From the NCBI GenBank assembly GCA_035938215.1, contig DASZHC010000273.1, positions 1 through 7,067 on the forward strand: a stretch of 7,067 bases of DNA. The letters run 5' to 3'. Positions 1-5,770 of this stretch are shown piece by piece. Each line of letters opens with the position of its first letter. Position 1 is the first letter of the stretch. The notes beneath the pieces were generated by a model. It was not told where the DNA came from. It searched no databases and saw only the letters and a program-made list of their open reading frames with translations. This DNA is from DASZHC01 sp035938215 (GTDB lineage Bacteria > Verrucomicrobiota > Verrucomicrobiia > Chthoniobacterales > JAFAMB01). Position numbers and translations under genes: made by a program.

Positions 1-111
1 CAATCTGTACTATAAGGCAAAATGATCAAAAAATTCTACCTTTTATTTGTCACTAGGATTTCCAGGAATTAGCGGCCCTCCCTCGAGAACGTGACGCTTT
101 CGGGGCAAAAA

Positions 112-132
112 GTGTTAAACATGGGCTAGGCT
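112..132 (+). repeat. 21-bp direct repeat, copy 1
   Basis: This copy reads GTGTTAAACATGG followed by GCTAGGCT and is identical over 21 bases to positions 226-246, 114 bases downstream. The bases on either side differ (A before and C after here; G before and T after in copy 2), so the match ends cleanly. It is not palindromic, so it is not a typical dimeric operator. It could be a repeated binding site, a promoter element or a dispersed genomic repeat. Confidence 0.85.
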
Positions 133-225
133 CTTGGAGAATTTTTTGCGACAACATGTTGGCGCTGCTCCCGACGCGACCTTGAGATCCTTACATCTCG
201 CCGGTCTGAGGCGCGGGCTCGCTAG

Positions 226-246
226 GTGTTAAACATGGGCTAGGCT
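226..246 (+). repeat. 21-bp direct repeat, copy 2
   Basis: This is an exact second copy of the 112-132 sequence in the same orientation, 145 bases before the amidase start codon. The core GGGCTAG recurs on the same strand at 347-353, inside the right arm of the nearby inverted repeat, and in reverse at 301-307. This short word is therefore used at least four times in this leader. Confidence 0.85.
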
Positions 247-300
247 TTGATGTTCAGGCTTCCCACACCATTCGGCGAGCCTTATAAGGGGGGAAAGCCC

Positions 301-353
301 CTAGCCCGCAATGAGCGCGCCGCTCCTCGCAACGCGTGATTTTTGCGGGCTAG
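301..353. promoter_or_regulatory. 11-bp inverted repeat with nested hairpin in the amidase leader
   Basis: CTAGCCCGCAA (301-311) and TTGCGGGCTAG (343-353) are perfect reverse complements around a 31-base loop. The loop holds a second small hairpin, GAGCG-CGC-CGCTC (313-325). The right arm ends 38 bases before the amidase ATG, so the transcript leader could fold here, or the DNA arms could bind a regulator. No T-run follows the right arm, so an intrinsic terminator is unlikely. Its role is unknown. Confidence 0.55.
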
Positions 354-391
354 AGCGTTTGCGCAACTTTTGTGAAAAGAGCCATAAATAA

Positions 392-1756
392 ATGAAAAAA
401 CGTCCGTATGTTATCGCACGATGGATCCTGGCAGGCTTTTTGTTGTCAAACCATCTTACTGGGTGCTACGTCGTGCAGAGGCCATCACCGAAGGGCTCAC
501 CCGACCACGCGTACGTTTATTACTGGCCGGTGCCTGAAAAGAACAACCAGTTGAGCCTGGCAATTAAAGATAACATCGATATGAAAGGTGTCGTCACTAC
601 GGCCGGCTCTGAATATGTAGCCAAGACCGCTTCGCCGGCTCTTCGCGATGCAGACTGTCTGGCTATCGCGCGGAAGCGAAACGTGCGGATCGTGGGAAAG
701 ACGACCCTCACTGAATTTGCGTTGTCCCCCTCCGGTTTGAACGATTATTTTGGAACTGCAAGAGATCCGTTCAGCAAGTCCTGGCGCAGGTTTATTCCAG
801 GAGGTTCATCGAGCGGTTCGGCGGTTGCGGTGGCAGACGGAAGCGCGGATATCTCCTTTGGAACGGACTCGGCGGGCTCCATCCGGGTACCCGCAGCCTG
901 CTGCGGTGTTACGGGTTTGAAGACAACCTTTGGGCTCATTTCCATTAAGGGCTTATTCCCGGTTGAACCAAAGCATCTGGATACCGTCGGGCCAATCGGG
1001 AGAGACGTGGCTCACGTTGTGCAAGGGATGGATCTCTTGCAAAACGGGTTTGCAGCACGATACCGAACAGCCGTTGCCGCCAAACCTTCGGCTAAAGATA
1101 TCAGGATCGGCCGGCTCTACTTGAACGGCACCGACCCCAGGATCGACAAAGCGGTGGATGACGCTCTTGCTCAGAGCAAATTCCGAGTCATTACTCTGGA
1201 CCGGGGATTCACGGCGAAGTGGGACCAGGCCAAGAGGGACGGAAATATTGTGGCGGCATCGGGCGCGTGGATCAGCGACCAGAACTATAGATTCAAAAAC
1301 GGCGTGCTCGTCAGGACCAAGGCGATAATATTATTGGGACAAATTTTGTATCCCGGTCAGTACAGGCAAGCTCTCAGCAGGCAAGCGGAATGGCAGAACA
1401 CCCTGAGCCAGGTCCTCCGAAAAGTTGATTTCATCGCTTTGCCAACTCTTCAGACGCTGCCGCCAACGATTCCGTTCATTGGGAGAATAGCCCTTTTGGA
1501 AGCGCACGTGCTGGACTTGCAGAACACCGTTGCGGTGAATTTTGCTGGAAATCCTGCGCTCGCGATTCCGATCCCTGTGAATGACCGGACGATCCCGGTA
1601 ACCAGCCTACAGCTCATCGGGCCCAGATTCAGCGAGGCTGGTCTCCTGAATGCGGGTCGCTTGATCGAGTTGGCACATCCGGAGTTTGAACGGAAAATCA
1701 ACGCCCGCGAAGTTGTCGCGCATGCGCGCTTAAATAAAAGGGGGTGGCGCCACTAA
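392..1756 (+). CDS. Amidase-signature family hydrolase, predicted outer-membrane lipoprotein
   Basis: Amidase-signature enzymes hydrolyse amide bonds through a Ser-cisSer-Lys triad. All three residues are visible: Lys59 in AIKDNID, Ser139 in PGGSSSGSA and Ser163 in GTDSAGSIRVPA. The 24-residue spacing between the two serines matches that in FAAH (217/241). The later family motif DTVGPIGRD is at 197-205. The 454-residue protein lacks the long N-terminal helical part of many family members, so it resembles compact forms such as plant AMI1. The N-terminus (KKR, then a hydrophobic stretch, then LTGC at 22-25) reads as a lipoprotein signal with Cys25 lipidated and no Asp at +2. That suggests an outer-membrane anchor, unusual for a family that is mostly cytoplasmic. 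A purine-rich GAAAAGAG ends 10 bases before the ATG and supports this start. The substrate cannot be told from sequence; gatA is unlikely because no gatB/gatC neighbour is seen and the protein is exported. Confidence 0.9.
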   Translation: MKKRPYVIARWILAGFLLSNHLTGCYVVQRPSPKGSPDHAYVYYWPVPEKNNQLSLAIKDNIDMKGVVTTAGSEYVAKTASPALRDADCLAIARKRNVRIVGKTTLTEFALSPSGLNDYFGTARDPFSKSWRRFIPGGSSSGSAVAVADGSADISFGTDSAGSIRVPAACCGVTGLKTTFGLISIKGLFPVEPKHLDTVGPIGRDVAHVVQGMDLLQNGFAARYRTAVAAKPSAKDIRIGRLYLNGTDPRIDKAVDDALAQSKFRVITLDRGFTAKWDQAKRDGNIVAASGAWISDQNYRFKNGVLVRTKAIILLGQILYPGQYRQALSRQAEWQNTLSQVLRKVDFIALPTLQTLPPTIPFIGRIALLEAHVLDLQNTVAVNFAGNPALAIPIPVNDRTIPVTSLQLIGPRFSEAGLLNAGRLIELAHPEFERKINAREVVAHARLNKRGWRH

Positions 1757-1757
1757 A

Positions 1758-1791
1758 TTTTCGGTTGCTGAGGCTTTTCGGTTGCCGAGGC
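1758..1791 (+). repeat. Two-copy 17-bp tandem repeat after the amidase gene
   Basis: TTTTCGGTTGCTGAGGC (1758-1774) is followed immediately by the same sequence with one T-to-C change (1775-1791). It starts just after the amidase stop codon in the 96-base gap before the TPR gene. It is probably a local duplication. Neither unit forms a strong hairpin, so I do not call a terminator. Confidence 0.75.
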
Positions 1792-1852
1792 GCAAATGCG
1801 CTGTTAGTCTCAGGGCCTTGCGTTTCGTTATCCACCATCACCATGGAAAGTC

Positions 1853-2620
1853 ATGAAATTCGTTTTATCTAAGGTCTTTCCTGCGATTGGGGCGCTGCTA
1901 ATGTCCGGTGCAGCCTTGGGAGCAGGGTCAGCTGATGAACTCATTCAAAAGGGCGACGCATTTTATGCGAAATTGGAGACCGCCGACGCACTCAAATTTT
2001 ATCTACCCGCGGAAAAGCTTGAGCCAAACAACGTGCGCCTGCTGGTGCGGATCTCGCGCGAATACCGGCACCTGATGTTCGATACCCCAAAGCCAATGGA
2101 AAAGCTCAGTCTGGGTGGCACTGCATTGACCTATGCGAGGCGCGCGGTGGCTCTGGCGCCGGATGACCCTGAAGCGCAGCTAGCTGTGGCCATCAGTTAT
2201 GGAAAGCTGCAACCTTTTGAAAGCATCCGTCAGAAACTCGACGCGGCGCGTATAATCAAGGACGCTGCGGACAGGGTAATCAGGCTGGATCCGCGCAGCG
2301 ATTTGGGTTGGCACGTGCTCGGTCGCTGGCACATGGCGTTTGCCGAGGTCAGCCCGGCCAAGCGGGCGTTGGCACTAATGACTTACGGCAAGTTGCCCGA
2401 CTCAACATACGAAGACGCGGCTAGATGTTTTGAGAGGGCGATCCAAATAAATCCCAATCGCCTCATGCACTACATCCAGCTTGGGCGAACTTACGCGCAT
2501 ATGGGACGACCTGGCGATGCCAGACGCCTCATTACCGAGGGATTAGCGATGCGCGAAACGGAGAAAGACGATCCCGAGATCAAACGTCTAGGGAAAGAGA
2601 CCTTAGCGAATCTTCAATAG
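1853..2620 (+). CDS. Exported TPR protein related to RMDN (regulator of microtubule dynamics) family
   Basis: The 255-residue product begins with a Sec-type signal peptide (MKFVLSKVF, a hydrophobic run, and a probable cut near ALG-AG at 23-24). The mature part is helical and TPR-like. TPR-type motifs include YARRAVALAPDDPEAQLAVA (94-113), IIKDAADRVIRLDPRSDLGW (134-153) and AARCFERAIQINPNRLMHYI (189-208). The segment LGRWHMAFAEVSP (156-168), followed by an (A)LMTYGKLPDSTYEDA-type stretch (174-189), closely resembles the signature I remember for RMDN1-3 and their bacterial homologues (LGRWH...YGxPPxATYEEA). The family likely acts as a protein- or lipid-binding scaffold; human RMDN3 tethers ER to mitochondria, but no bacterial role is established. 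Here a periplasmic location is inferred. Purine-rich GGAAAG sits only 2 bases before the ATG, so the ribosome site is weak; the ATG at 1843 is out of frame. It may share a transcript with the amidase. Confidence 0.85.
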   Translation: MKFVLSKVFPAIGALLMSGAALGAGSADELIQKGDAFYAKLETADALKFYLPAEKLEPNNVRLLVRISREYRHLMFDTPKPMEKLSLGGTALTYARRAVALAPDDPEAQLAVAISYGKLQPFESIRQKLDAARIIKDAADRVIRLDPRSDLGWHVLGRWHMAFAEVSPAKRALALMTYGKLPDSTYEDAARCFERAIQINPNRLMHYIQLGRTYAHMGRPGDARRLITEGLAMRETEKDDPEIKRLGKETLANLQ

Positions 2621-2663
2621 GCCTTGCGCGGGGATTTGTTCGGGGCCGCAGGTCATGGCTCCC

Positions 2664-2698
2664 GTTGTTCGGCGATCACAGTTCGAAGTTTGGGGTTC
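2664..2698 (-). repeat. Decayed 7-nt GAAnnnn repeat array (minus strand)
   Basis: Read on the minus strand, five 7-base units stay in phase: GAACCCC, AAACTTC, GAACTGT, GATCGCC, GAACAAC. The first 18 bases (2698 down to 2681) are identical to 6942-6959 of the array near the window end, including the off-pattern AAACTTC unit. This is therefore a diverged relative of the other two arrays in inverted orientation. Confidence 0.65.
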
Positions 2699-2795
2699 CC
2701 TCCACGCTCCTCAGCGACTCCGGTGTGATCTTGCCCCGGTCTAAAGGAACCCAAAGCCCGGCAGCGAACCACTAGTTACCGATTTTAAACATCCT

Positions 2796-2913
2796 GCGTG
2801 ACTTCCGTGGCCTCCGCGCGATGATTCTTCTGGGGCTTCCAATGCTGCCTCGATGGCTTTCTGATGAATCATGAACGGACAAAAGGCTCGCACGGAGGTC
2901 ACGGTGGTCACGG
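2796..2913. repeat. Long imperfect inverted repeat (possible miniature or REP-like element)
   Basis: The left arm 2796-2819 (GCGTGACTTCCGTGGCCTCC, then GCGC) pairs with the right arm 2890-2913 at 19 of 24 positions. A perfect inner pair, ATGATTC (2821-2827) and GAATCAT (2866-2872), lies inside. The arms also carry an internal CACGG/TCACGG periodicity. The element lies in a convergent gap, where repeat elements often persist. I see no clear target duplication, so mobility is only a possibility. A folded RNA between the convergent genes is another. Confidence 0.6.
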
Positions 2914-2949
2914 AGTCAGCGTCTCAGTGGAGGCGCTAAGTAAGTAGGC

Positions 2950-2973
2950 GAAGCGTCCCGCTTTGCACGCTTC
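2950..2973. other. 7-bp hairpin between convergent genes
   Basis: GAAGCGT (2950-2956) and ACGCTTC (2967-2973) pair perfectly around a 10-base loop. It lies 52 bases beyond the barrel stop codon on the minus strand. No T-run follows on either strand, so a rho-independent terminator is not supported; it may be part of a dispersed repeat. Confidence 0.45.
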
Positions 2974-3024
2974 AAGACTGGGCAAACCGAGACGGGCCTA
3001 CATCGCATCCTGATGATCGGGTCT

Positions 3025-4248
3025 TCAGAATGCATAGGAAACCCCGCAGTAGATGCGGTTCCGGACATAGTCGCGCGAAACCAGATCAGAGAAATCGCGA
3101 GTGAAAGTATAAATTGCGCTTAGCTGGAGCCTTGGTGTGATTTGGTACGTTAGCTCAAGATTTGCCTCAACGATGTTCTCGGTAAACGGCGATACGCCGT
3201 GATATTCGTTGTGTGAATAATATGCCGCAGCGATGGCGCGTGTTCTTCCCCCAATTCGATGTGATATCTTCACCCCGGTGCGATAAGTCCTTCGATAATC
3301 CGATTGGCTTTCATCGGGTTGCTCCAGTCCGTACCGATTGTACCAATCGATCGTTGATTCGGGCCTGTACAAAAATGTGAGCGTGGACTCAGTGTACGGA
3401 TAAGAAATCTCGTTCTGGGATAGGCCGTCAATATGCCGGAGTTCTGCTCCCGCCCTGAAGCCGAATTTCAGGCGAGCGCCGAGCATGACATCCGATCCGC
3501 CAAGAAAATAGTGGGAGTACGAGTCTGCGACGCCACTGTAAAGGTATTGAACAGCGCCAAATCGATATTCGAAGACGGCGACGATCCTCGGCTGCAAAAG
3601 GTACCGCAGTTCCTCGCTGATCAAGTGATCGAACCTGTCCTGAAACGAACCCAAAGATTGGGAGTCATAGCGTAGGAGATCGAGCGAATAGCTCGAAAAA
3701 GTTGCGATCCTTGGGGTCCATTGAAAACCGAGAGAGATTTTGTTGGCGGTGTAAAGGTAATCTCCCACCACGTTGGGCGCTCCGACGCCGGAACCGATGT
3801 TCGGTTGAGCCTGGTAACTCAAGAATGATGCGAAATCGAAGACGGTTCTTTCATTGAATTGGTAGCTGAACGACAAATCGAGGTTGAGGTCCGGATCTAT
3901 TTTTCTTCCCGGTCTTTGCCAGTAGGAAACGCCTCCGGCCAGCACATCGCCAGTTAGCTGCGTTGTTTCATTTCCGACGTTAATGCCTGCGCTTAATCCA
4001 AGCTCATTGTAAACGCTTCCTCTTGCGTCTGTGTGCTGAAGAAAAATATTATCGTCGTAACCCACCTTTGCATAACCCGATACGCGGAAAGGAAAAGGGG
4101 TGAAGTTACCTTCGTCCGCGTACGAAAAAGGGTGAAAAAGATTCAGGCTGCCCGGGCGTGTTAGCGAAAGATCCTGCCCTTCCAGAACGGTGAAGAACCC
4201 AGGTGCCCAAAATGCGAGTGCGAAGAAATACCGGCGTAGCGCGCGCAT
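3025..4248 (-). CDS. Outer-membrane beta-barrel protein, BBP2-like
   Basis: The 407-residue product has a signal peptide (MRALRRYFFALAFWAPGFF, probable cut near EGQ-D at 25-26). It then shows alternating hydrophobic/polar strands rich in aromatic residues through to a C-terminal Phe (GVSYAF), the pattern recognised by the BAM machinery. KVGYDDNIFLQ (61-71) matches the short 'GYDDNIF' signature I associate with BBP2-type putative porins; that family often accompanies exopolysaccharide export genes. Many strands have the form LxLSxxYxFxxR, for example 103-128 and 374-390, consistent with a 16-strand-range barrel, though I cannot count strands reliably. The substrate is unknown. The start follows a weak GGA about 10 bases upstream. 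The promoter must lie in 4249-4490; a TTGACT (complement of 4301-4306) could be a -35, but no good -10 follows. Seen: signal peptide and barrel pattern. Inferred: polysaccharide link. Confidence 0.85.
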   Translation of the reverse strand: MRALRRYFFALAFWAPGFFTVLEGQDLSLTRPGSLNLFHPFSYADEGNFTPFPFRVSGYAKVGYDDNIFLQHTDARGSVYNELGLSAGINVGNETTQLTGDVLAGGVSYWQRPGRKIDPDLNLDLSFSYQFNERTVFDFASFLSYQAQPNIGSGVGAPNVVGDYLYTANKISLGFQWTPRIATFSSYSLDLLRYDSQSLGSFQDRFDHLISEELRYLLQPRIVAVFEYRFGAVQYLYSGVADSYSHYFLGGSDVMLGARLKFGFRAGAELRHIDGLSQNEISYPYTESTLTFLYRPESTIDWYNRYGLEQPDESQSDYRRTYRTGVKISHRIGGRTRAIAAAYYSHNEYHGVSPFTENIVEANLELTYQITPRLQLSAIYTFTRDFSDLVSRDYVRNRIYCGVSYAF

Positions 4249-4267
4249 AGGTAAAGTTCCAGGGCAT

Positions 4268-4361
4268 TAGAATCCTTGGAAAGCAAACTGGTTGCAGAGG
4301 AGTCAAGTTTTTTCTGTATCCGGACATTAATCATTAGGTGGTTTTGCTTTCAAGGATTCTA
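4268..4361. repeat. 20/19-bp inverted repeat upstream of the barrel gene
   Basis: TAGAATCCTTGGAAAGCAAA (4268-4287) and TTTGCTTTCAAGGATTCTA (4343-4361) are reverse complements except for one extra G in the left arm, with 55 bases between. The spacer contains the TAAT-C-ATTA quasi-palindrome (4328-4336). The element covers the barrel gene's likely promoter/leader, and its right arm ends two bases before the heptamer array. It could be a miniature element, a large leader hairpin or an operator pair. Confidence 0.75.
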
Positions 4362-4363
4362 TA

Positions 4364-4440
4364 GAAGATAGAAGATAGAAGATAGGAGATAGAAGACAGA
4401 ATTCAGAACCGCGAACGGTGAACTCCGAACCCCGAACCGC
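4364..4440 (+). repeat. 11-unit array of 7-nt GAAnnnn repeats
   Basis: Eleven consecutive 7-base units occur without a slip: GAAGATA x3, GGAGATA, GAAGACA, GAATTCA, GAACCGC, GAACGGT, GAACTCC, GAACCCC, GAACCGC. The order runs from GAAGA-type units through GAAnTCA to GAACnnn, the same order as the array at 6914-7053. It lies in the divergent gap between the barrel gene and the Uma2 gene. It is comparable in kind to the heptanucleotide STRR repeats of cyanobacteria, though the sequence differs. Confidence 0.9.
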
Positions 4441-4454
4441 TCGCGAGGCGAGCG
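4438..4454. other. GC-rich perfect hairpin upstream of the Uma2 gene
   Basis: CGCTCGC (4438-4444) and GCGAGCG (4448-4454) pair perfectly around a GAG loop. It starts in the last heptamer unit and lies 36 bases before the first possible Uma2 start. No T-run follows. It may be a REP-like palindrome or a leader hairpin. Confidence 0.6.
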
Positions 4455-4490
4455 TGATCCGGCGCATCGCAACCATCCCGTGGCGGGCTT

Positions 4491-5054
4491 ATGATTGGAT
4501 CCATGCAGGTGCTTTCAACCTACAGGTTCACCGTCGATGAATACCATCGGTTGGGCGAAGTGGGAATTCTGGGAGAAGATGACCGCGTTGAACTTTTGGA
4601 TGGAGACCTAATTACTATGGCGCCCATCGGCGGAGAACACCGAACCTTGGTCGATTCATTGAACCTGCTGCTCGCGAACCGGGTGGAAAAAGATCGGTAT
4701 CGAATCGGGATTCAGAACCCGATTTCCTTGAATTCTTGTAGTGAACCGCAACCGGACGTGGTTCTCTATGATTCCTCGGTTCTCGGCCGGCACCCTCGAC
4801 CGAACGAAATCTTTCTGCTCGCCGAGGTGGCCGATACTTCCTTGAGCTACGACCTTGGTCCCAAATTAGAGGCCTATGCCTGAGGCGGCATCCGGGAGGT
4901 TTGGGTGATCGATGCTATTCGACGGCGCGTACTGGTCCATCGGCAACCGGACCAGGGTCATTACCAAACGAGGCTTGAGTTAGCGGTTGACGGTGTCGTA
5001 ACGGTCGAGGCTTTTCCTGATATCACGTTGCCAATTAAGACCTTTCTGCGCTGA
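4491..5054 (+). pseudogene. Uma2-family (PD-(D/E)XK) nuclease gene interrupted by an in-frame TGA
   Basis: Uma2 proteins (formerly DUF820) have a PD-(D/E)XK nuclease fold; cellular roles are poorly known. The first 130 codons carry the family layout: FTVDEYHRLGEVGILGEDDR (13-32), Glu34 in VELLDG, His50, Pro88-Asp89 in EPQPDVVLY, Glu112 in LAEVADTS and Lys125 in PKLEAYA. A TGA at 4881-4883 stops translation there. The same frame continues for 56 codons (GGIREVWVIDAIRRR...AFPDITLPIKTFLR) to a TGA at 5052-5054. That tail is the expected family C-terminus, and an intact gene would give about 187 residues, the usual size. The stop falls where relatives have YARAGI, so a single CGA-to-TGA change explains it. 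Start is ATG 4491 (GGCGGG just upstream) or ATG 4503. The truncated product keeps the putative metal-binding residues but loses the last core strand, so it is probably inactive. The last 20 bases overlap the opposite-strand small gene. Confidence 0.85.
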
Positions 5055-5289
5055 GGCAATACTTGAATTTCGCTGCGGTCTTCCGCTCCAGGCGGCGCGC
5101 TTCAAAATCGGGTTGCGACTGGACCGTCCGCATCATCGTTTCCATCTCGGCGATCATGACGCTGGGTTTGATTTCCTCCTCCGTCCATTCCCGCAGGGGT
5201 TCACGCGGAGTTGGTAAACCGAGGGAGTGGGGATTGTCACTAGTTGCGGACACGTCTCTTGATCTCGGCGAGGGCTGTGGGTCCTCCAT
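5035..5289 (-). CDS. Small uncharacterised protein downstream of a nucleotidyltransferase gene
   Basis: I do not recognise this family. The open frame reaches back to a TTG at 5325. ATG 5289 gives 84 residues, and GTG 5253, with AAGAG just upstream, gives 72 and only a 14-base overlap with the preceding gene. The N-terminal third is Pro/Ser-rich and polar. The rest (PLREWTEEEIKPSVMIAEME, then FEARRLERKTAAKFKY) is charged and helical-looking, with no membrane segment or signal. It follows the nucleotidyltransferase gene on the same strand and overlaps its end, so translational coupling and a shared function, such as partner or antitoxin-like subunit, are plausible but unproven. Its 3' end also overlaps the broken Uma2 gene on the other strand by 20 bases. 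It is a real gene with moderate confidence only; the start is unsure. Confidence 0.5.
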   Translation of the reverse strand: MEDPQPSPRSRDVSATSDNPHSLGLPTPREPLREWTEEEIKPSVMIAEMETMMRTVQSQPDFEARRLERKTAAKFKYCLSAERS

Positions 5290-5770
5290 ATTGAGCAATA
5301 ATGAACCGCAGTTCAGGATCTTCAAGATTTCGGTTGGTGACCGGAAGAAGACTGGCTATGTCCTCCCAGTCGGTCTCGGTAGTTCGTCGGGTCGCATCCC
5401 GCGTGGCATGGAGTTTGAGGGCAATGAGGCGAAGAGCGTCGGGAATTCGAATTTGCTGGCCGTCCAGCATCTTCTGGTTTGCGGTTGCTTCGATTCGGTC
5501 AAAGGTCTGGTCGTCAACTATCATCAAATCGAGGGGCGGGAAATTTTCTGGAGCTTGAAGTTGTAGAAAGGCATCGGTTTCGAAATAGGTCCGATATCCC
5601 AGATTGGTCAACGCAGAACGCGCCGTTGCCAATGTCGATTCAGCGATCAGCAGATCCAGATCGAAGGTGTTCCGCAGATGGCCGTGTAAAACGACTGCGT
5701 GCCCTCCGATTACCAGAAAGGGTATGCCGGCTTCGTTGAGTGCAAGGAATACAGACGCAAAAATTGGCAT
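5240..5770 (-). CDS. Nucleotidyltransferase-fold protein (MNT/AbiEii-like)
   Basis: The 176-residue protein shows the minimal nucleotidyltransferase core. VIGGHAVVLHG (20-30) holds the Gly-Gly of the nucleotide-binding turn. RNTFDLDLLI (33-42) holds the metal-ligand pair Asp37 and Asp39, and LDLMIVDD (80-87) supplies Asp81 as the likely third carboxylate. A helical C-terminal half follows, with Lys119 in LIALKLHA and TDWEDIASLL (133-142), the usual 'K..D..D...L' region. All catalytic acids are present, so the enzyme is probably active, transferring NMP groups to a protein, RNA or small molecule. Relatives include AbiEii-type and MNT toxins and many DUF6036-like orphans; it is shorter than AbiEii. 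A stop lies 8 codons upstream with no other start between, so ATG 5770 is well fixed; no Shine-Dalgarno motif is evident. It overlaps the small gene downstream and is divergent from the epimerase gene. Confidence 0.8.
   Translation of the reverse strand: MPIFASVFLALNEAGIPFLVIGGHAVVLHGHLRNTFDLDLLIAESTLATARSALTNLGYRTYFETDAFLQLQAPENFPPLDLMIVDDQTFDRIEATANQKMLDGQQIRIPDALRLIALKLHATRDATRRTTETDWEDIASLLPVTNRNLEDPELRFIIAQYGGPTALAEIKRRVRN

Larger units (their letters stand above)
1..391. other. Noncoding leader region upstream of the amidase gene
   Basis: No convincing gene is present. The first 60 bases are AT-rich and the rest is mixed. The stretch holds a 21-bp direct repeat (112-132 and 226-246), a 10-bp perfect palindrome CAACATGTTG at 152-161, a small GGGG-AAAG-CCCC hairpin at 290-301 and an 11-bp inverted repeat at 301-353. 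These structures make it likely to contain the amidase promoter and 5' leader. I could not identify a confident -35/-10 pair. Confidence 0.6.
2621..3024. other. Convergent intergenic region with degraded repeats
   Basis: This 404-base gap lies between the converging TPR and barrel genes. It contains a decayed minus-strand heptamer array (2664-2698), a long imperfect inverted repeat (2796-2913) and a 7-bp hairpin (2950-2973). A 31-codon minus-strand open stretch (2676-2771) reads protein-like (it includes WVPLDRGKITPESLRS) but has a stop directly upstream and no usable start, so it is at most a gene remnant. No strong terminator with a T-tract is visible for either gene. Confidence 0.6.

Noticed and set aside
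22..72. 16-codon open frame starting ATG at 22 with a hydrophobic N-terminus
   Set aside because: Too short, no ribosome site and no recognisable family; more likely chance in AT-rich DNA.
2796..2913. Insertion sequence with transposase
   Set aside because: No open frame of useful length lies between the arms.
3433..3675. 80-codon plus-strand open frame inside the barrel gene
   Set aside because: It lies antisense to a clear beta-barrel coding frame and lacks a protein-like pattern.
4881..4883. TGA recoded as an amino acid in the Uma2 gene
   Set aside because: The Uma2 frame itself and the epimerase gene end in TGA, and no selenocysteine-type hairpin is apparent, so a nonsense mutation is simpler.
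5063..5566. 167-codon plus-strand open frame
   Set aside because: It is antisense to the nucleotidyltransferase and small genes, has a low-complexity Ser/Arg-rich product and shows no known motif.
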